A stretch of 42,570 bases of DNA. Origin: Dysgonomonas sp. 216. GTDB taxonomy: Bacteria > Bacteroidota > Bacteroidia > Bacteroidales > Dysgonomonadaceae. A program made the translations under genes and the position numbers. The stretch spans positions 1 through 42,570 of the forward strand of contig NZ_QVMM01000023.1 in the NCBI RefSeq assembly GCF_010501065.1. The letters are read 5' to 3'. The notes beneath the pieces are model-generated. The model was not told the DNA's origin and searched no databases. It worked only from the letters and a program-made list of their open reading frames with translations. Below are positions 32,012-41,789 of this stretch, piece by piece (position 1 is the stretch's first letter; every line of letters starts with the position of its first letter).

Positions 32012-32701
32012 TTATTTCATCTTTAAACTATTCAAAAATTCTTTTCTTTCCGGTGTTATACGGTAGCTTTCGCGTGCTTTTTGGATAGCTTTATTGTGTA
32101 CAAATTTTGAGAAAGTCCTCTGCTCTAATATCGGGAGAGTTTCGTCATAAAATTTAACCAGTGCAACACTTATAGCCCAAGCAATAGCCATATCTACATA
32201 ATACTGTCCTTGAGGCACTTCCAACAAATGCTTTAAAGTTGAATCAATATACGTTTCGCTCATAAAATAATCCATCAGGAGAATGACGAAGGTGCGTTTT
32301 GTAAATTCTCCATTATGGGTTTTGAGAGGCAGAAAGTGAGTCAATACCTCTTCTGGTTGTTTCTGAAAAACTTTCAGCGAAGAAATAATAGTGTCTACAT
32401 GAGCCCAATTGTCGAATTTCAAAATCAGAGGGTCTAAGTAGTAAAATATTTTTTCCAAAGAAGGCTTTTTTAGCTGACCTAATACAAGACCATATAGTAG
32501 AATATGTTCGTAAGTAGTATATTCTGCATTTCTCAGATAGATTTCAATATCTGCACTGACAGATATTTCCTTTGCCAGTTTTTTCAATGCAGGCATGCGA
32601 ATACCATGTATCTCATAACTGGTAGGGATGAGTTTTTCATTAAATGCTTTATAATCACTTTCAGATAAAGCTTTGAGTTTTTCGGCTATCAAAGTATTCA
32701 T
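32012..32701 (-). CDS. AlkD-like DNA alkylation repair protein
   Basis: The 229-residue all-helical HEAT-like-repeat protein belongs to the AlkC/AlkD DNA glycosylase superfamily, which excises N3- and N7-alkylated bases. The AlkD active-site pair is visible as Trp99 and Asp103 in NWAHVDTII, with Arg136 in FTKRTF as the third key residue. I chose the ATG at 32701 because a TTG nine codons upstream (32728) lies in the -7 box. The gene is alone, divergent from the GH78 operon, and looks unrelated to the surrounding glycan genes. Confidence 0.9.
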   Translation of the reverse strand: MNTLIAEKLKALSESDYKAFNEKLIPTSYEIHGIRMPALKKLAKEISVSADIEIYLRNAEYTTYEHILLYGLVLGQLKKPSLEKIFYYLDPLILKFDNWAHVDTIISSLKVFQKQPEEVLTHFLPLKTHNGEFTKRTFVILLMDYFMSETYIDSTLKHLLEVPQGQYYVDMAIAWAISVALVKFYDETLPILEQRTFSKFVHNKAIQKARESYRITPERKEFLNSLKMK

Positions 32702-32725
32702 ATGATTTAGATATAGTATTATAAA

Positions 32726-32733
32726 CAAAGATA
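32726..32733 (-). promoter_or_regulatory. Promoter -7 box TATCTTTG of the AlkD-like gene
   Basis: An exact TAnnTTTG match on the minus strand (32733-32726) gives a leader of about 20 nt to the ATG at 32701. Confidence 0.6.
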
Positions 32734-32946
32734 CTTATAAAATATATTATGATAAATTTTTTACGACTTAGTATTAAGCTTTCATAACGATATACTATTT
32801 ATGAATGTGTAGCCCCTCTTTTCGATGCGAATTAAAACAAAAAATTTGTGTACAAACTTGACTTTGCCTTTCACTTCGTGCTTCAAATCAAAGCCAAAGA
32901 ACAAAGTGATTTTCAAACAATAAGCAGAAAGTGTATTTTAAACATT
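32734..32946. other. Divergent intergenic region
   Basis: Between the AlkD-like gene and the GH78 operon. No gene is seen. The twin palindromes and the operon promoter occupy its right part. Confidence 0.5.
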
Positions 32947-32977
32947 TTATCGGATAAAAGCCGAATTTATCCGATAA
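32947..32977. promoter_or_regulatory. Twin palindromic operator candidate upstream of GH78 operon
   Basis: The perfect 5-1-5 palindrome TTATCSGATAA occurs twice, as TTATCGGATAA (32947-32957) and TTATCCGATAA (32967-32977), exactly 20 bp apart, on one face of the helix. The two also form a 12-bp hairpin followed by a T-run, so a terminator or attenuator is an alternative reading. It sits immediately upstream of a likely -7 box at 32984. Confidence 0.55.
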
Positions 32978-32983
32978 TTTTTA

Positions 32984-32991
32984 TATATTTA
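32984..32991 (+). promoter_or_regulatory. Probable -7 box TATATTTA of GH78 operon
   Basis: Seven of eight positions match TAnnTTTG, about 85 bp upstream of the ATG at 33076. The twin palindromes would cover its -33 region. Confidence 0.4.
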
Positions 32992-33075
32992 AAACCTCAA
33001 ATGCTTTAGTGTTTTATAACTAATAAGCAAATACCTGTAAAGAAAAACAATTGTTTAACTTTCAAATTCTTATAG

Positions 33076-36000
33076 ATGAAAAATAAAGCTATGAAGTTAA
33101 TAGCAGAATTAAAGGTTGTTCATAAATTCCTATTTATTTTATTGCTCTTTTTATGTTTATTTGCTTGTTGTGGTAGTCTGTCTGCCACCAATAAAGTTAA
33201 GGTAATAAGAAACCTAAAAGTTGAATACACCAAAACACCTTTAGGCATAGACGTTGAAAACCCCCGTTTTAGTTGGCAAATGAGTTCCGAAGAACGAGGT
33301 ATTTCCCAAACAGCTTATCAAATAATTGTTACTGACGAATTCAATCAAAAAGTGTGGGATTCGGGCAAAGTGAATGACAATATTTCTTTAAATATAAAAT
33401 ACGCAGGCCATCCGTTAAGCCCTTGCACACGTTACAACTGGAAACTAACAGTATGGAATAATCGGAAGGAAAAGAAAGATGCCACTTCATGGTTCGAAAC
33501 AGGTTTAATGAACCCTAACTCAAATCTGTTGGCTTGGAATGGAGCCAAATGGATAGGAGGAACAGACAGCGACTTGCCTTTGTATCCATATTATCTTCCT
33601 GTATTTAAGTTAAATTACTCGCTGCAACTGGATGAGGCGACGCAAACAACCAAAGCTGGATTTGTTTATGGAGCAAACGATAGCCGACTGATGGATAAAA
33701 ATAAAAACCTCTATGGTTTGAAAAGCAAATTAAACGAATCTTATCTGTTAGTCGAATTAGATATTCAGCCGTTATTTTCGGGTAATCTTGCGCAAATACA
33801 CATATATAGAACTGGCTATCACCCCGACGACAAAAAAAATATACCTCTGAAAAGTTTTCCGATTCCTACAGAAATAATTAATGACAAAAATAAGTATGGG
33901 AAGCAAACTATTTTTGTTACTTCTGTTTTGGGATATACCCAAATATATATTGATAACGAAGGGCGTAAAAACCGAGTTGGAGAAATAAACCTGAATCCAT
34001 TAGGAAGGGGAGGTGACTTTATTGCGTTCCCAATGCTTTCTGAAATTGGATTTTCTGTGGCTCAAGGGCAAGCTTGCCGATTTTCTGACATTGAAATTCG
34101 AAATTACAGAAGCCCGTCCAATATCTTATTTACAGAAGACCTTAACAAACAGCCTTACGGCGGTATATTCTCGGAAACATCGGATAACATAACTGTATCA
34201 AATTCTCTTTATGAAGTGAGAGGTAAAAACTCTGCAGCTTTTGTTATTGCTAATCCTCAGCAAAACTCGATGCCTATGTTGCGTACTACTTTCTCGGTAT
34301 CAGATTCTTCAGTAAAAAAAGCTCGTTTATATGTTACTTCGCGCGGAGTGTATGAGATATTTATAAACGGGAAACGTATTGGTGACGATTATTTTAATCC
34401 GGGATTAACTCAATATAATAAAACTCATTTGTACCAAACTTACGATGTTACCAACAATATTATTTCGGGTAAAAATGCAATAGGTGCTATTTTGGGCGAA
34501 GGTTGGTGGAGCGGAGGTGCAACCTACATGGGCGATTTCTGGAATTTTTTTGGCGACAGGCAATCGCTATTAGCCAAATTGGTTATCACTTATACCGATG
34601 GCCGAGAAGATGTGATTATAACAAACCCCGAAACGTGGAATTATTTTAATAATGGACCTCTGCTTTATGGAAGTTTTTTTCAGGGTGAAATTTATGATGC
34701 AACAAAAGAACACCTGATTACGGGCTGGGCTACTGGCACTTACAACGATTCGGGCTGGACTAAAGCTATTGAAGTAGGGCTTGAAAAACATATAAGTTAC
34801 GATGAAACGAATAAGCATTATAATATGCCTATGATAGACGATTACAGTAATTTGTCTTTAGTTGGGCAATTTGGTGAAACAGTAAAAAAGATAAAGGAGT
34901 TGACTGCCGTTTCCGTCGAAGAAGTCCGTCCCGGTGTTTTTGTTTATGATATGGGGCAAAATATGGCAGGAGTTCCTAAAATTGAACTGTCGGGAATGGA
35001 GAAAGGTAAAAACATTACTTTGCGTTTTGCCGAAGTTAAATATCCAGATTTACCCGAATATGAAAAGAATGTAGGTATGCTTATGCTCGAAAATATTCGT
35101 GCAGCTATGTCGCAGGATGTTTACATTGCAAAAGGCGGGAATGAAACAATCAGCCCACGATTCACATTTCATGGATATCGTTTTGTCGAAATAACAGGGA
35201 TTCCCGAAGCCTTACCTCTAAATGCAGTGAAAGGCGAAGTTTTGAGTTCTGTTCTCGAACTGTCCTCTAAATACGAAACATCTAATAACAAAGTAAATAA
35301 GCTTTGGGAAAACATAGTTTGGTCTACATACAGTAATTTTATTTCTATCCCTACCGATTGTCCTCAACGAAACGAAAGACTAGGCTGGAGTGGCGATATT
35401 TCTATTTTTTCACGTACTGCTACTTATTTATCAAATATATCGCAATTCTTGAAAAGACATATGTTAGCAATGCGTGATGTGCAACGCGAAGATGGCCGTT
35501 TTCCTGATATTGCACCCATAGGTGGAGGGTTTGGTGGAGTTTTGTGGGGAAGCGCCGCTATTACCGTACCTTGGGAAAGCTTTCAACAATATGGAGATAA
35601 GGAGTTGCTTGTAGAACACTATGCTGCAATGAAAAACTATATTGATTATCTGTTACAACAAATAGATGGGAAAACAAACATATTCGGGCAGAAATACGTA
35701 CGAAATTGGGGCAGTCTAGGCGATTGGCTCAGCCCCGAATACGACAGAAATGAAAAATCATTGTTATGGGAAGCTTATTTCATATATGATTTAGAACTTA
35801 TGAATAAAATAGCTTCGCTTTTAGGCGAAAATGGAGATGCTGAAAGATTCAAAAAATTGCATACTGAAAGAAAAGAATTCTTTAATAAAACCTACATAAA
35901 TAAAGAAACAGGAGAAACGATCTTCCCAAATTTGGAAGAAAAGAAAGTTGATACACAAGTTTCTTATGTTCTTCCGCTTGCATTCGGCATTATAGACGAG

Positions 36001-36702
36001 GCGACTAACAAAAAAGTTGTATCTAATTTTGTAAATACTGTAAAACGAGAGAATATGGCCGACAATAAAACAATGTGCCCCCCTTATTCTCTCATGACTG
36101 GTTTTATTGGCACGGCTTGGATCAATAAAGCTTTATCCGATAATGGATATACAGATATTGCTTATGATCTGCTTCAGCAAACAACCTATCCCTCGTGGTT
36201 ATATTCGGTAGAACAAGGAGCAACCACCATATGGGAACGTTTAAATTCGTATACCCACACCAATGGATTTGGAGGCAACAACCGGATGAATTCTTTTAAT
36301 CATTATTCTTTTGGTGCAGTATGTGCATGGATGTACAACTATTCGCTGGGTATTGAACGGGATGAGAGCAATCCGGGATTTAAACATTTTATATTGAAGC
36401 CCGAACCCGATCCGACCGGAAAAATGACTTATGCAAAAGGACACTACGATTCAATGTATGGAAGGATAAAAAGCAGTTGGCAAATTGACGGAAATAAATG
36501 TCTTTACAAATTTACTGTCCCTGCTAATACTTCGGCAACCTTGTTTTTAAAAGCACCTTCATTAAACAACATTAAAGAGGGAAAGAAACCATTAGCTCAG
36601 TCGAAAGGCATAAAGTATTTGCAAGCAAATAAAAACACATATGCTTTCGAACTGTCGGCCGGGGTATATCAAATTGAAGTACAAAATAATAACAAATATT
36701 AA
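33076..36702 (+). CDS. Alpha-L-rhamnosidase, GH78
   Basis: The 1208-residue secreted enzyme has an N-terminal hydrophobic signal (about residues 17-37; the FACCGS stretch could be a lipobox). A Fn3-like N-terminal domain (residues 44-145) is followed by a LamG-like insertion (about 155-350), the beta-domains of Bac_rhamnosid_N and the (alpha/alpha)6 barrel. The catalytic motif DCPQRNERLGWSGD spans D761 and E767 (general acid region), and a second conserved cluster is NWGSLGDWLSP. A C-terminal beta domain closes the protein. It removes terminal alpha-L-rhamnose from pectin or arabinogalactan. It is first in a three-gene operon, 10 nt before the GH43 gene. Confidence 0.93.
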   Translation: MKNKAMKLIAELKVVHKFLFILLLFLCLFACCGSLSATNKVKVIRNLKVEYTKTPLGIDVENPRFSWQMSSEERGISQTAYQIIVTDEFNQKVWDSGKVNDNISLNIKYAGHPLSPCTRYNWKLTVWNNRKEKKDATSWFETGLMNPNSNLLAWNGAKWIGGTDSDLPLYPYYLPVFKLNYSLQLDEATQTTKAGFVYGANDSRLMDKNKNLYGLKSKLNESYLLVELDIQPLFSGNLAQIHIYRTGYHPDDKKNIPLKSFPIPTEIINDKNKYGKQTIFVTSVLGYTQIYIDNEGRKNRVGEINLNPLGRGGDFIAFPMLSEIGFSVAQGQACRFSDIEIRNYRSPSNILFTEDLNKQPYGGIFSETSDNITVSNSLYEVRGKNSAAFVIANPQQNSMPMLRTTFSVSDSSVKKARLYVTSRGVYEIFINGKRIGDDYFNPGLTQYNKTHLYQTYDVTNNIISGKNAIGAILGEGWWSGGATYMGDFWNFFGDRQSLLAKLVITYTDGREDVIITNPETWNYFNNGPLLYGSFFQGEIYDATKEHLITGWATGTYNDSGWTKAIEVGLEKHISYDETNKHYNMPMIDDYSNLSLVGQFGETVKKIKELTAVSVEEVRPGVFVYDMGQNMAGVPKIELSGMEKGKNITLRFAEVKYPDLPEYEKNVGMLMLENIRAAMSQDVYIAKGGNETISPRFTFHGYRFVEITGIPEALPLNAVKGEVLSSVLELSSKYETSNNKVNKLWENIVWSTYSNFISIPTDCPQRNERLGWSGDISIFSRTATYLSNISQFLKRHMLAMRDVQREDGRFPDIAPIGGGFGGVLWGSAAITVPWESFQQYGDKELLVEHYAAMKNYIDYLLQQIDGKTNIFGQKYVRNWGSLGDWLSPEYDRNEKSLLWEAYFIYDLELMNKIASLLGENGDAERFKKLHTERKEFFNKTYINKETGETIFPNLEEKKVDTQVSYVLPLAFGIIDEATNKKVVSNFVNTVKRENMADNKTMCPPYSLMTGFIGTAWINKALSDNGYTDIAYDLLQQTTYPSWLYSVEQGATTIWERLNSYTHTNGFGGNNRMNSFNHYSFGAVCAWMYNYSLGIERDESNPGFKHFILKPEPDPTGKMTYAKGHYDSMYGRIKSSWQIDGNKCLYKFTVPANTSATLFLKAPSLNNIKEGKKPLAQSKGIKYLQANKNTYAFELSAGVYQIEVQNNNKY

Positions 36703-36712
36703 CATTGCACTT

Positions 36713-39157
36713 ATGGTAAGATCAAGCTTTTTATGTTCCTTATTATTTGTTTTTGTCTGTTCAATATTTCAGATAAAAGCACAAGAATATCCGAAAGTAA
36801 TAATATCCGGAGATTATCCCGACCCGTCTATCGTGCGCGATGGAAGAGATTATTATATGACTCATTCGCCCTTCTATTATATGCCGGGCTTTCTTATCTG
36901 GCATTCTCAGGATTTAATCAATTGGCAACCCATTTGTCGTGCAGTGCCCGAATACACCGGTTCGGCAATGGCTCCCGATTTAATTAAACACAACGGACGT
37001 TTCTACCTTTATTTTCCATCGGAAGGAACAAACTGGGTAGTTTGGGCAGATGATATAAAAGGCCCTTGGAGCAAGCCTGTCGATCTTAAAGTAAATGGTA
37101 TCGATCCCGGACATGTTGTGAAAGATAACGGAGAACGTTATCTGTATGTAGATAAAGGATATGTTATTCGCCTATCAGATGATGGGTTGTCTACCATTGG
37201 TGAACGAAAATTGGTATACGAAGGATGGCAATATCCGAAAGAATGGGAAACTGAAGGGATGTACCTCGAATCTCCTAAACTGATTTTTAAAGATGGCTAT
37301 TACTATATGATTTCGGCACAAGGCGGAACAGCAGGACCTCCTACCAGCCACATGATTGTCGTTGCGCGGTCGAAAAACGTACATGGTCCATGGGAAAACT
37401 CTCCATACAATCCGCTTGTTCACACATACAGTGCTAACGACAATTGGTGGTCGAAAGGGCACGGAACAATTGTTGACGATATAAATGGTAATTGGTGGGT
37501 TGTTTACCATGCTTATGCTAATGGCTATCATGCTTTAGGGCGACAAACCTTAATAGAGCCTATTGAGTGGACTTCTGATGGTTGGTGTCGTACCACAGCT
37601 GAGGTAACACCCATTATTCCGGAAAAACAGGTAAAGCATGGTTTAGAACTATCGGATAATTTTGGCGGAAAAGAATTAGGATTGCAATGGACTTTCTGGA
37701 AAGAATATACTCCCCGTTCGGTTATTTTGAAAGACAATACATTGTACCTCGAAGCAATGGGTACAACTCCGGCCGATGCCCGAAAATTACTGGTTACGGC
37801 AACCGATAAAACTTATGAAGTACAAGTAGAGGTTCGATCGGATAAAGGGAATGATGCAGGATTAATATTATTTTACAATGAAAAGGCATTCGCAGGAATT
37901 CTTTCCGATGGAAAACAATTCACTATTTATAAAAATGCAGAGACTCGAATAAACATTCCGAACAAGATTGGTAAACGCTCTTTTCTGAAAATACTGAATC
38001 AGGGAAATAACTGTACATTTTTGGCAAGTAAAGATGGAAATAACTGGACAATTTTGGCCGAGAATATTGATGTTTCGAATATGCATCATAATAATTATAA
38101 AGGATTTTTTGCCTTACGTCCGGCATTAGTTTCTTCAGGAAAGGGTAAAGCGCAATTCAAACAATTTCAGTACAAAAATGCCGTTCCTCAGGAAAAAGAT
38201 ATGAGTGCCTACCTTATGGTATTCCATAAAGACGACACTCATGGGTTGTATATGGCATTGAGTACCGACGGATATAGTTTTACTGCTCTGAATGATGCGA
38301 AACCGATAATGTCGGGCGATACAATTGCCGACCAGAAGGGTATAAGAGATCCGCATATTTATCGCGGTCCCGACGGTGCTTTTTATATGGCAATGACCGA
38401 CTTACACGTGTTTGCCAAACGCGATGGACTACGAAGCGAAGAGTGGGAACGGGATGGAAAGATATATGGCTGGGGAAATAACAGAGGATTGATATTGATG
38501 AAATCTTGGAACTTAATTAATTGGAAACGCACTAATATCCGCTTTAACGAAATTTCGGCTCAATTTCAGGAAATCGGATGTGCATGGGCTCCCGAAACCG
38601 TATACGATGAAGAGTCGGGTAAGTTGATGATTTACTTTACTATGCGCTATAAAAACGAGCCTAATAAATTATATTATGCTTATGTTAACGAAGACTATAA
38701 CCGCTTAGAGTCAATGCCTAAACTCTTGTTCGAATATCCAAATGAAAAAGTGTCGGCCATAGATGCCGATATAACAAAAATAAACGGAAAATACCGAATG
38801 TTTTATGTGGCTCACGATGGTGTTGCCGGAATAAAACAAGCTGTTTCGGACAAAGTGAATGGTAATTATGAGTATGACTCGCGTTGGTACGATCCTGAAC
38901 CAAGGGCTTGCGAGGCTCCTAATGTATGGAAGCGTATAGGCGAAGAAAAATGGGTGTTAATGTATGATTGTTATGGGCAGAAAGTTCATAATTTCGGATT
39001 TAGCGAAACATCGGATTTTGTTCACTTTAAAAACTTGGAACACTTTAACGAAGGGGTGATGAGAACAACAAATTTTACCTCGCCAAAACATGGCGCTATT
39101 ATTCATTTAACCAAAGAAGAAGCAGATAAATTATCTAAACATTGGGGAATGAAATAA
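36713..39157 (+). CDS. Tandem GH43-GH43 secreted arabinosidase/xylosidase-like protein
   Basis: The 814-residue protein has a signal peptide (MVRSSFLCSLLFVFVCSIFQ) and then two GH43-type five-bladed propellers. Domain 1 (about 25-300) has the full triad: Asp37 in DYPDPSIV, Asp131 in NGIDPGH and Glu186 in YLESPKLIF. A beta-sandwich (about 310-500, GH43 C2/DUF1349-like) links to domain 2 (515-800) with Asp546 in GIRDPHI, Asp684 or Asp686 in AIDADI, and Glu734 in ACEAPNVW. Both domains look catalytically competent. I chose the ATG at 36713, 10 nt after the rhamnosidase stop. Likely products are L-arabinose or D-xylose from pectic side chains. Confidence 0.92.
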   Translation: MVRSSFLCSLLFVFVCSIFQIKAQEYPKVIISGDYPDPSIVRDGRDYYMTHSPFYYMPGFLIWHSQDLINWQPICRAVPEYTGSAMAPDLIKHNGRFYLYFPSEGTNWVVWADDIKGPWSKPVDLKVNGIDPGHVVKDNGERYLYVDKGYVIRLSDDGLSTIGERKLVYEGWQYPKEWETEGMYLESPKLIFKDGYYYMISAQGGTAGPPTSHMIVVARSKNVHGPWENSPYNPLVHTYSANDNWWSKGHGTIVDDINGNWWVVYHAYANGYHALGRQTLIEPIEWTSDGWCRTTAEVTPIIPEKQVKHGLELSDNFGGKELGLQWTFWKEYTPRSVILKDNTLYLEAMGTTPADARKLLVTATDKTYEVQVEVRSDKGNDAGLILFYNEKAFAGILSDGKQFTIYKNAETRINIPNKIGKRSFLKILNQGNNCTFLASKDGNNWTILAENIDVSNMHHNNYKGFFALRPALVSSGKGKAQFKQFQYKNAVPQEKDMSAYLMVFHKDDTHGLYMALSTDGYSFTALNDAKPIMSGDTIADQKGIRDPHIYRGPDGAFYMAMTDLHVFAKRDGLRSEEWERDGKIYGWGNNRGLILMKSWNLINWKRTNIRFNEISAQFQEIGCAWAPETVYDEESGKLMIYFTMRYKNEPNKLYYAYVNEDYNRLESMPKLLFEYPNEKVSAIDADITKINGKYRMFYVAHDGVAGIKQAVSDKVNGNYEYDSRWYDPEPRACEAPNVWKRIGEEKWVLMYDCYGQKVHNFGFSETSDFVHFKNLEHFNEGVMRTTNFTSPKHGAIIHLTKEEADKLSKHWGMK

Positions 39158-39203
39158 TCGGCGACTGATTTCACTATATCACTTTTTATCGAACATAATA
39201 AAC

Positions 39204-41789
39204 ATGAAAACAAAAATCTTTTCTTTTTTACTGTTGTTTATGCTTACCCAAGTAAGTATAAACCTGTATGCAAATGAACCAAAATCGGCTTACATATTTG
39301 CATATGCTACCGGACAGAATAACAACCATAACGGGTTGCATTTTGCATGGAGTATCGATCAGAAAACATGGTTCCCTATTGGTCCTGAATTTTCGTTTGT
39401 GAAATCGGATTATAGTCGCTGGGGGTCCGAAAAGAGAATGTTATCTCCGGTATTGTTTCAGGATAAGAATGCTAACTGGCATGCCGTGTGGACTCTGAAC
39501 GAAAGAGATGGAGCCTTTGCTTATGCTTTTTCTGAAGATTTGGTTAATTGGAAACCTCAGGCCTATCCGTTAGTTGCTGAAGGAAAAAATTGCATGCAAA
39601 CCGAATTGTCGTTTAATAATGGGCTTTATACTGTGTCGTGGGCAAGCATAAATGGAACTGACACTACCTATAGTGCGGTAACAACCCCCGATTTCAAGAC
39701 ATATAGCAAAGCAAAACAAATATCGAAATCGGATCGTATAGGGCAACGCAAAACTGTTTTAGTTGCAAATAAACCGGAGACTGGAACTGTGCATCCTGTT
39801 TCGTGGGATGTTATAGACAAATTGGAGAAAAAGGTTGTATGGACAAATTACCGTAATCAACTGTTTTCCGAAACGATGAAAGACGACCATGCTCGTTTTG
39901 CCGATTTAAAGCCTCTGGAGGCTACTATTTCGATAGATGTTACTGATTGTAAAAAAATTAGTGATAAGCTATTGGGTATCTTTTTCGAGGACATTAACTA
40001 TTCGGCCGACGGAGGCATTTATGCCGAATTGATTCAGAATCGTGATTTTGAATATTCTTCGGCCGACCGTCGGGAGTGGAATTCAAAATCGTTCTGGAAT
40101 TTGAATGGCGATAATATGAATTTTGAAATTGGAACGGAAAACCCTATCCACGAAAACAATTCGCATTATGCAGTATTAACTGTAGAAAAAGTAGGCGCAG
40201 GCATACGTAACGAAGGCTTTGATGGCATTGTTCTGAAAGAAAAAGAAAAATATAACTTCTCGTTATTTGCCCGTTCGCTAGATGGTAAAAAGGGGAAATT
40301 GATAATCCGCTTGATAGACCATAACGGAAAAATATTGGGCGAAACAAACATTTCCGGTCTGTCGAAGGACTGGAAAAAATATGAGGCTGTAATAACAGCA
40401 AAAGAAAACGCAACAAATGCCCGTTTAGAAATTGCACCACAAACAGAAGGCAAAATAGCCTTAGATATGGTTTCGTTATTCCCTCAAAAAACATTTAAAA
40501 ACAGAAAGAACGGACTTCGGGCCGATTTGGCTCAAACATTAGCAGACCTGAAGCCTCAATTTGTACGTTTTCCCGGAGGCTGTGTAGCTCATGGCGATGG
40601 TATAGGCAATATATATCATTGGAAGAATACGGTGGGAGCGCTAGAAGCACGTAAGCCTCAGCGAAACATATGGGGGTATCATCAAACAGCAGGATTGGGC
40701 TATTTCGAGTACTTTCAGTTTTGCGAAGATATAGCAGCCGAACCTATACCTATTGTTGCAGCAGGTGTACCTTGCCAGAATTCGGCTCATCATGGTTGTG
40801 CTATCGGAGGACAACAAGGAGGTATCCCCTTGTCAGAAATGGATGCATACGTTCAGGATATAGTAGATTTGGTAGAGTGGGCGAATGGCGACCCTAAAAA
40901 AAGCAAATGGGCAAAAATGCGTGCCGATGCAGGGCACCCTAAACCATTCAATTTAAAATACATCGGGGTTGGTAACGAAGACCTGATATCGGAAGTTTTT
41001 GAGGAACGTTTCGAGATGATATTTAAAGCTCTGAAAGAAAAACATCCCGAAATTACAGTTATAGGAACAGCAGGGCCTTTCTGCGAGGGTTCGGACTATG
41101 AACGTGGTTGGGAACTTGCCTCCGAATTAGGTATTCCGATGTTGGACGAGCATTATTATCAACCTCCGGGATGGTATATCTACAATCAGGATTATTACGA
41201 CCGTTACGATAGAAATAAAGCGAAAGTTTATTTGGGAGAGTATGCCTCACATTTACCGGGTCGTCCTAATAATATTGAGACAGCTTTAACCGAAGCTCTT
41301 CATCTTATTTCGTGCGAACGTAATGGAGATGTAGTAGAAATGACCTCGTATGCACCCCTTTTAGCAAAAGAGAAATTTACTCAGTGGAATCCCGATTTAA
41401 TTTATTTTAATAACTCGGAAGTAAAACCAACTGTTGGTTATTACGTTCAGCAATTATTTGGGCAAAATGCCGGAACTGAATATATCTCTTCCGCTGTCAG
41501 TGTCGCAAATGGTAACAATAAGGTTCAGAAACGGGTGGCTTGCTCTGTTGTTCGCGATAGTAGTACAGGAAACACAATTGTAAAAATTGTAAACTTACTT
41601 CCTGTTGAAGTTAAAGCAAAACTAAATGCCGACGAATTAGGAACTATGGGATCGGAAGTTGAAAGAACAATTTTGAAAGGAAAACCGGACGATAGGGGTG
41701 CTCATCCCTTAAGCGATAAAGTTTTGTTAGAAGATATCGACAATCTGGAACTACCGGCTTATTCTTTTACTGTTTTAAGATTTAAATAA
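39204..41789 (+). CDS. Alpha-L-arabinofuranosidase, GH51, with N-terminal propeller-like module
   Basis: The 861-residue secreted enzyme has a signal peptide (about 1-24). Residues 25-235 form a partial beta-propeller with GH43-like blade motifs (FAWSIDQKTWFPIG, FSEDLVNWKPQ) but no complete triad. The GH51 part follows (about 240-861): a CBM-like beta-sandwich, the TIM barrel with general acid Glu592 in IGVGNED and nucleophile Glu679 in YLGEYASH, and the C-terminal beta domain. It releases arabinofuranose from arabinan or arabinogalactan. It is the last gene of the GH78-GH43-GH51 operon, 46 nt after GH43. Confidence 0.94.
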   Translation: MKTKIFSFLLLFMLTQVSINLYANEPKSAYIFAYATGQNNNHNGLHFAWSIDQKTWFPIGPEFSFVKSDYSRWGSEKRMLSPVLFQDKNANWHAVWTLNERDGAFAYAFSEDLVNWKPQAYPLVAEGKNCMQTELSFNNGLYTVSWASINGTDTTYSAVTTPDFKTYSKAKQISKSDRIGQRKTVLVANKPETGTVHPVSWDVIDKLEKKVVWTNYRNQLFSETMKDDHARFADLKPLEATISIDVTDCKKISDKLLGIFFEDINYSADGGIYAELIQNRDFEYSSADRREWNSKSFWNLNGDNMNFEIGTENPIHENNSHYAVLTVEKVGAGIRNEGFDGIVLKEKEKYNFSLFARSLDGKKGKLIIRLIDHNGKILGETNISGLSKDWKKYEAVITAKENATNARLEIAPQTEGKIALDMVSLFPQKTFKNRKNGLRADLAQTLADLKPQFVRFPGGCVAHGDGIGNIYHWKNTVGALEARKPQRNIWGYHQTAGLGYFEYFQFCEDIAAEPIPIVAAGVPCQNSAHHGCAIGGQQGGIPLSEMDAYVQDIVDLVEWANGDPKKSKWAKMRADAGHPKPFNLKYIGVGNEDLISEVFEERFEMIFKALKEKHPEITVIGTAGPFCEGSDYERGWELASELGIPMLDEHYYQPPGWYIYNQDYYDRYDRNKAKVYLGEYASHLPGRPNNIETALTEALHLISCERNGDVVEMTSYAPLLAKEKFTQWNPDLIYFNNSEVKPTVGYYVQQLFGQNAGTEYISSAVSVANGNNKVQKRVACSVVRDSSTGNTIVKIVNLLPVEVKAKLNADELGTMGSEVERTILKGKPDDRGAHPLSDKVLLEDIDNLELPAYSFTVLRFK

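Noticed and set aside
36641..36712. Longer start of the tandem GH43 gene overlapping the GH78 gene
   Set aside because: The extra 24 residues precede a complete signal peptide that begins at the ATG at 36713, so the overlap is not real.
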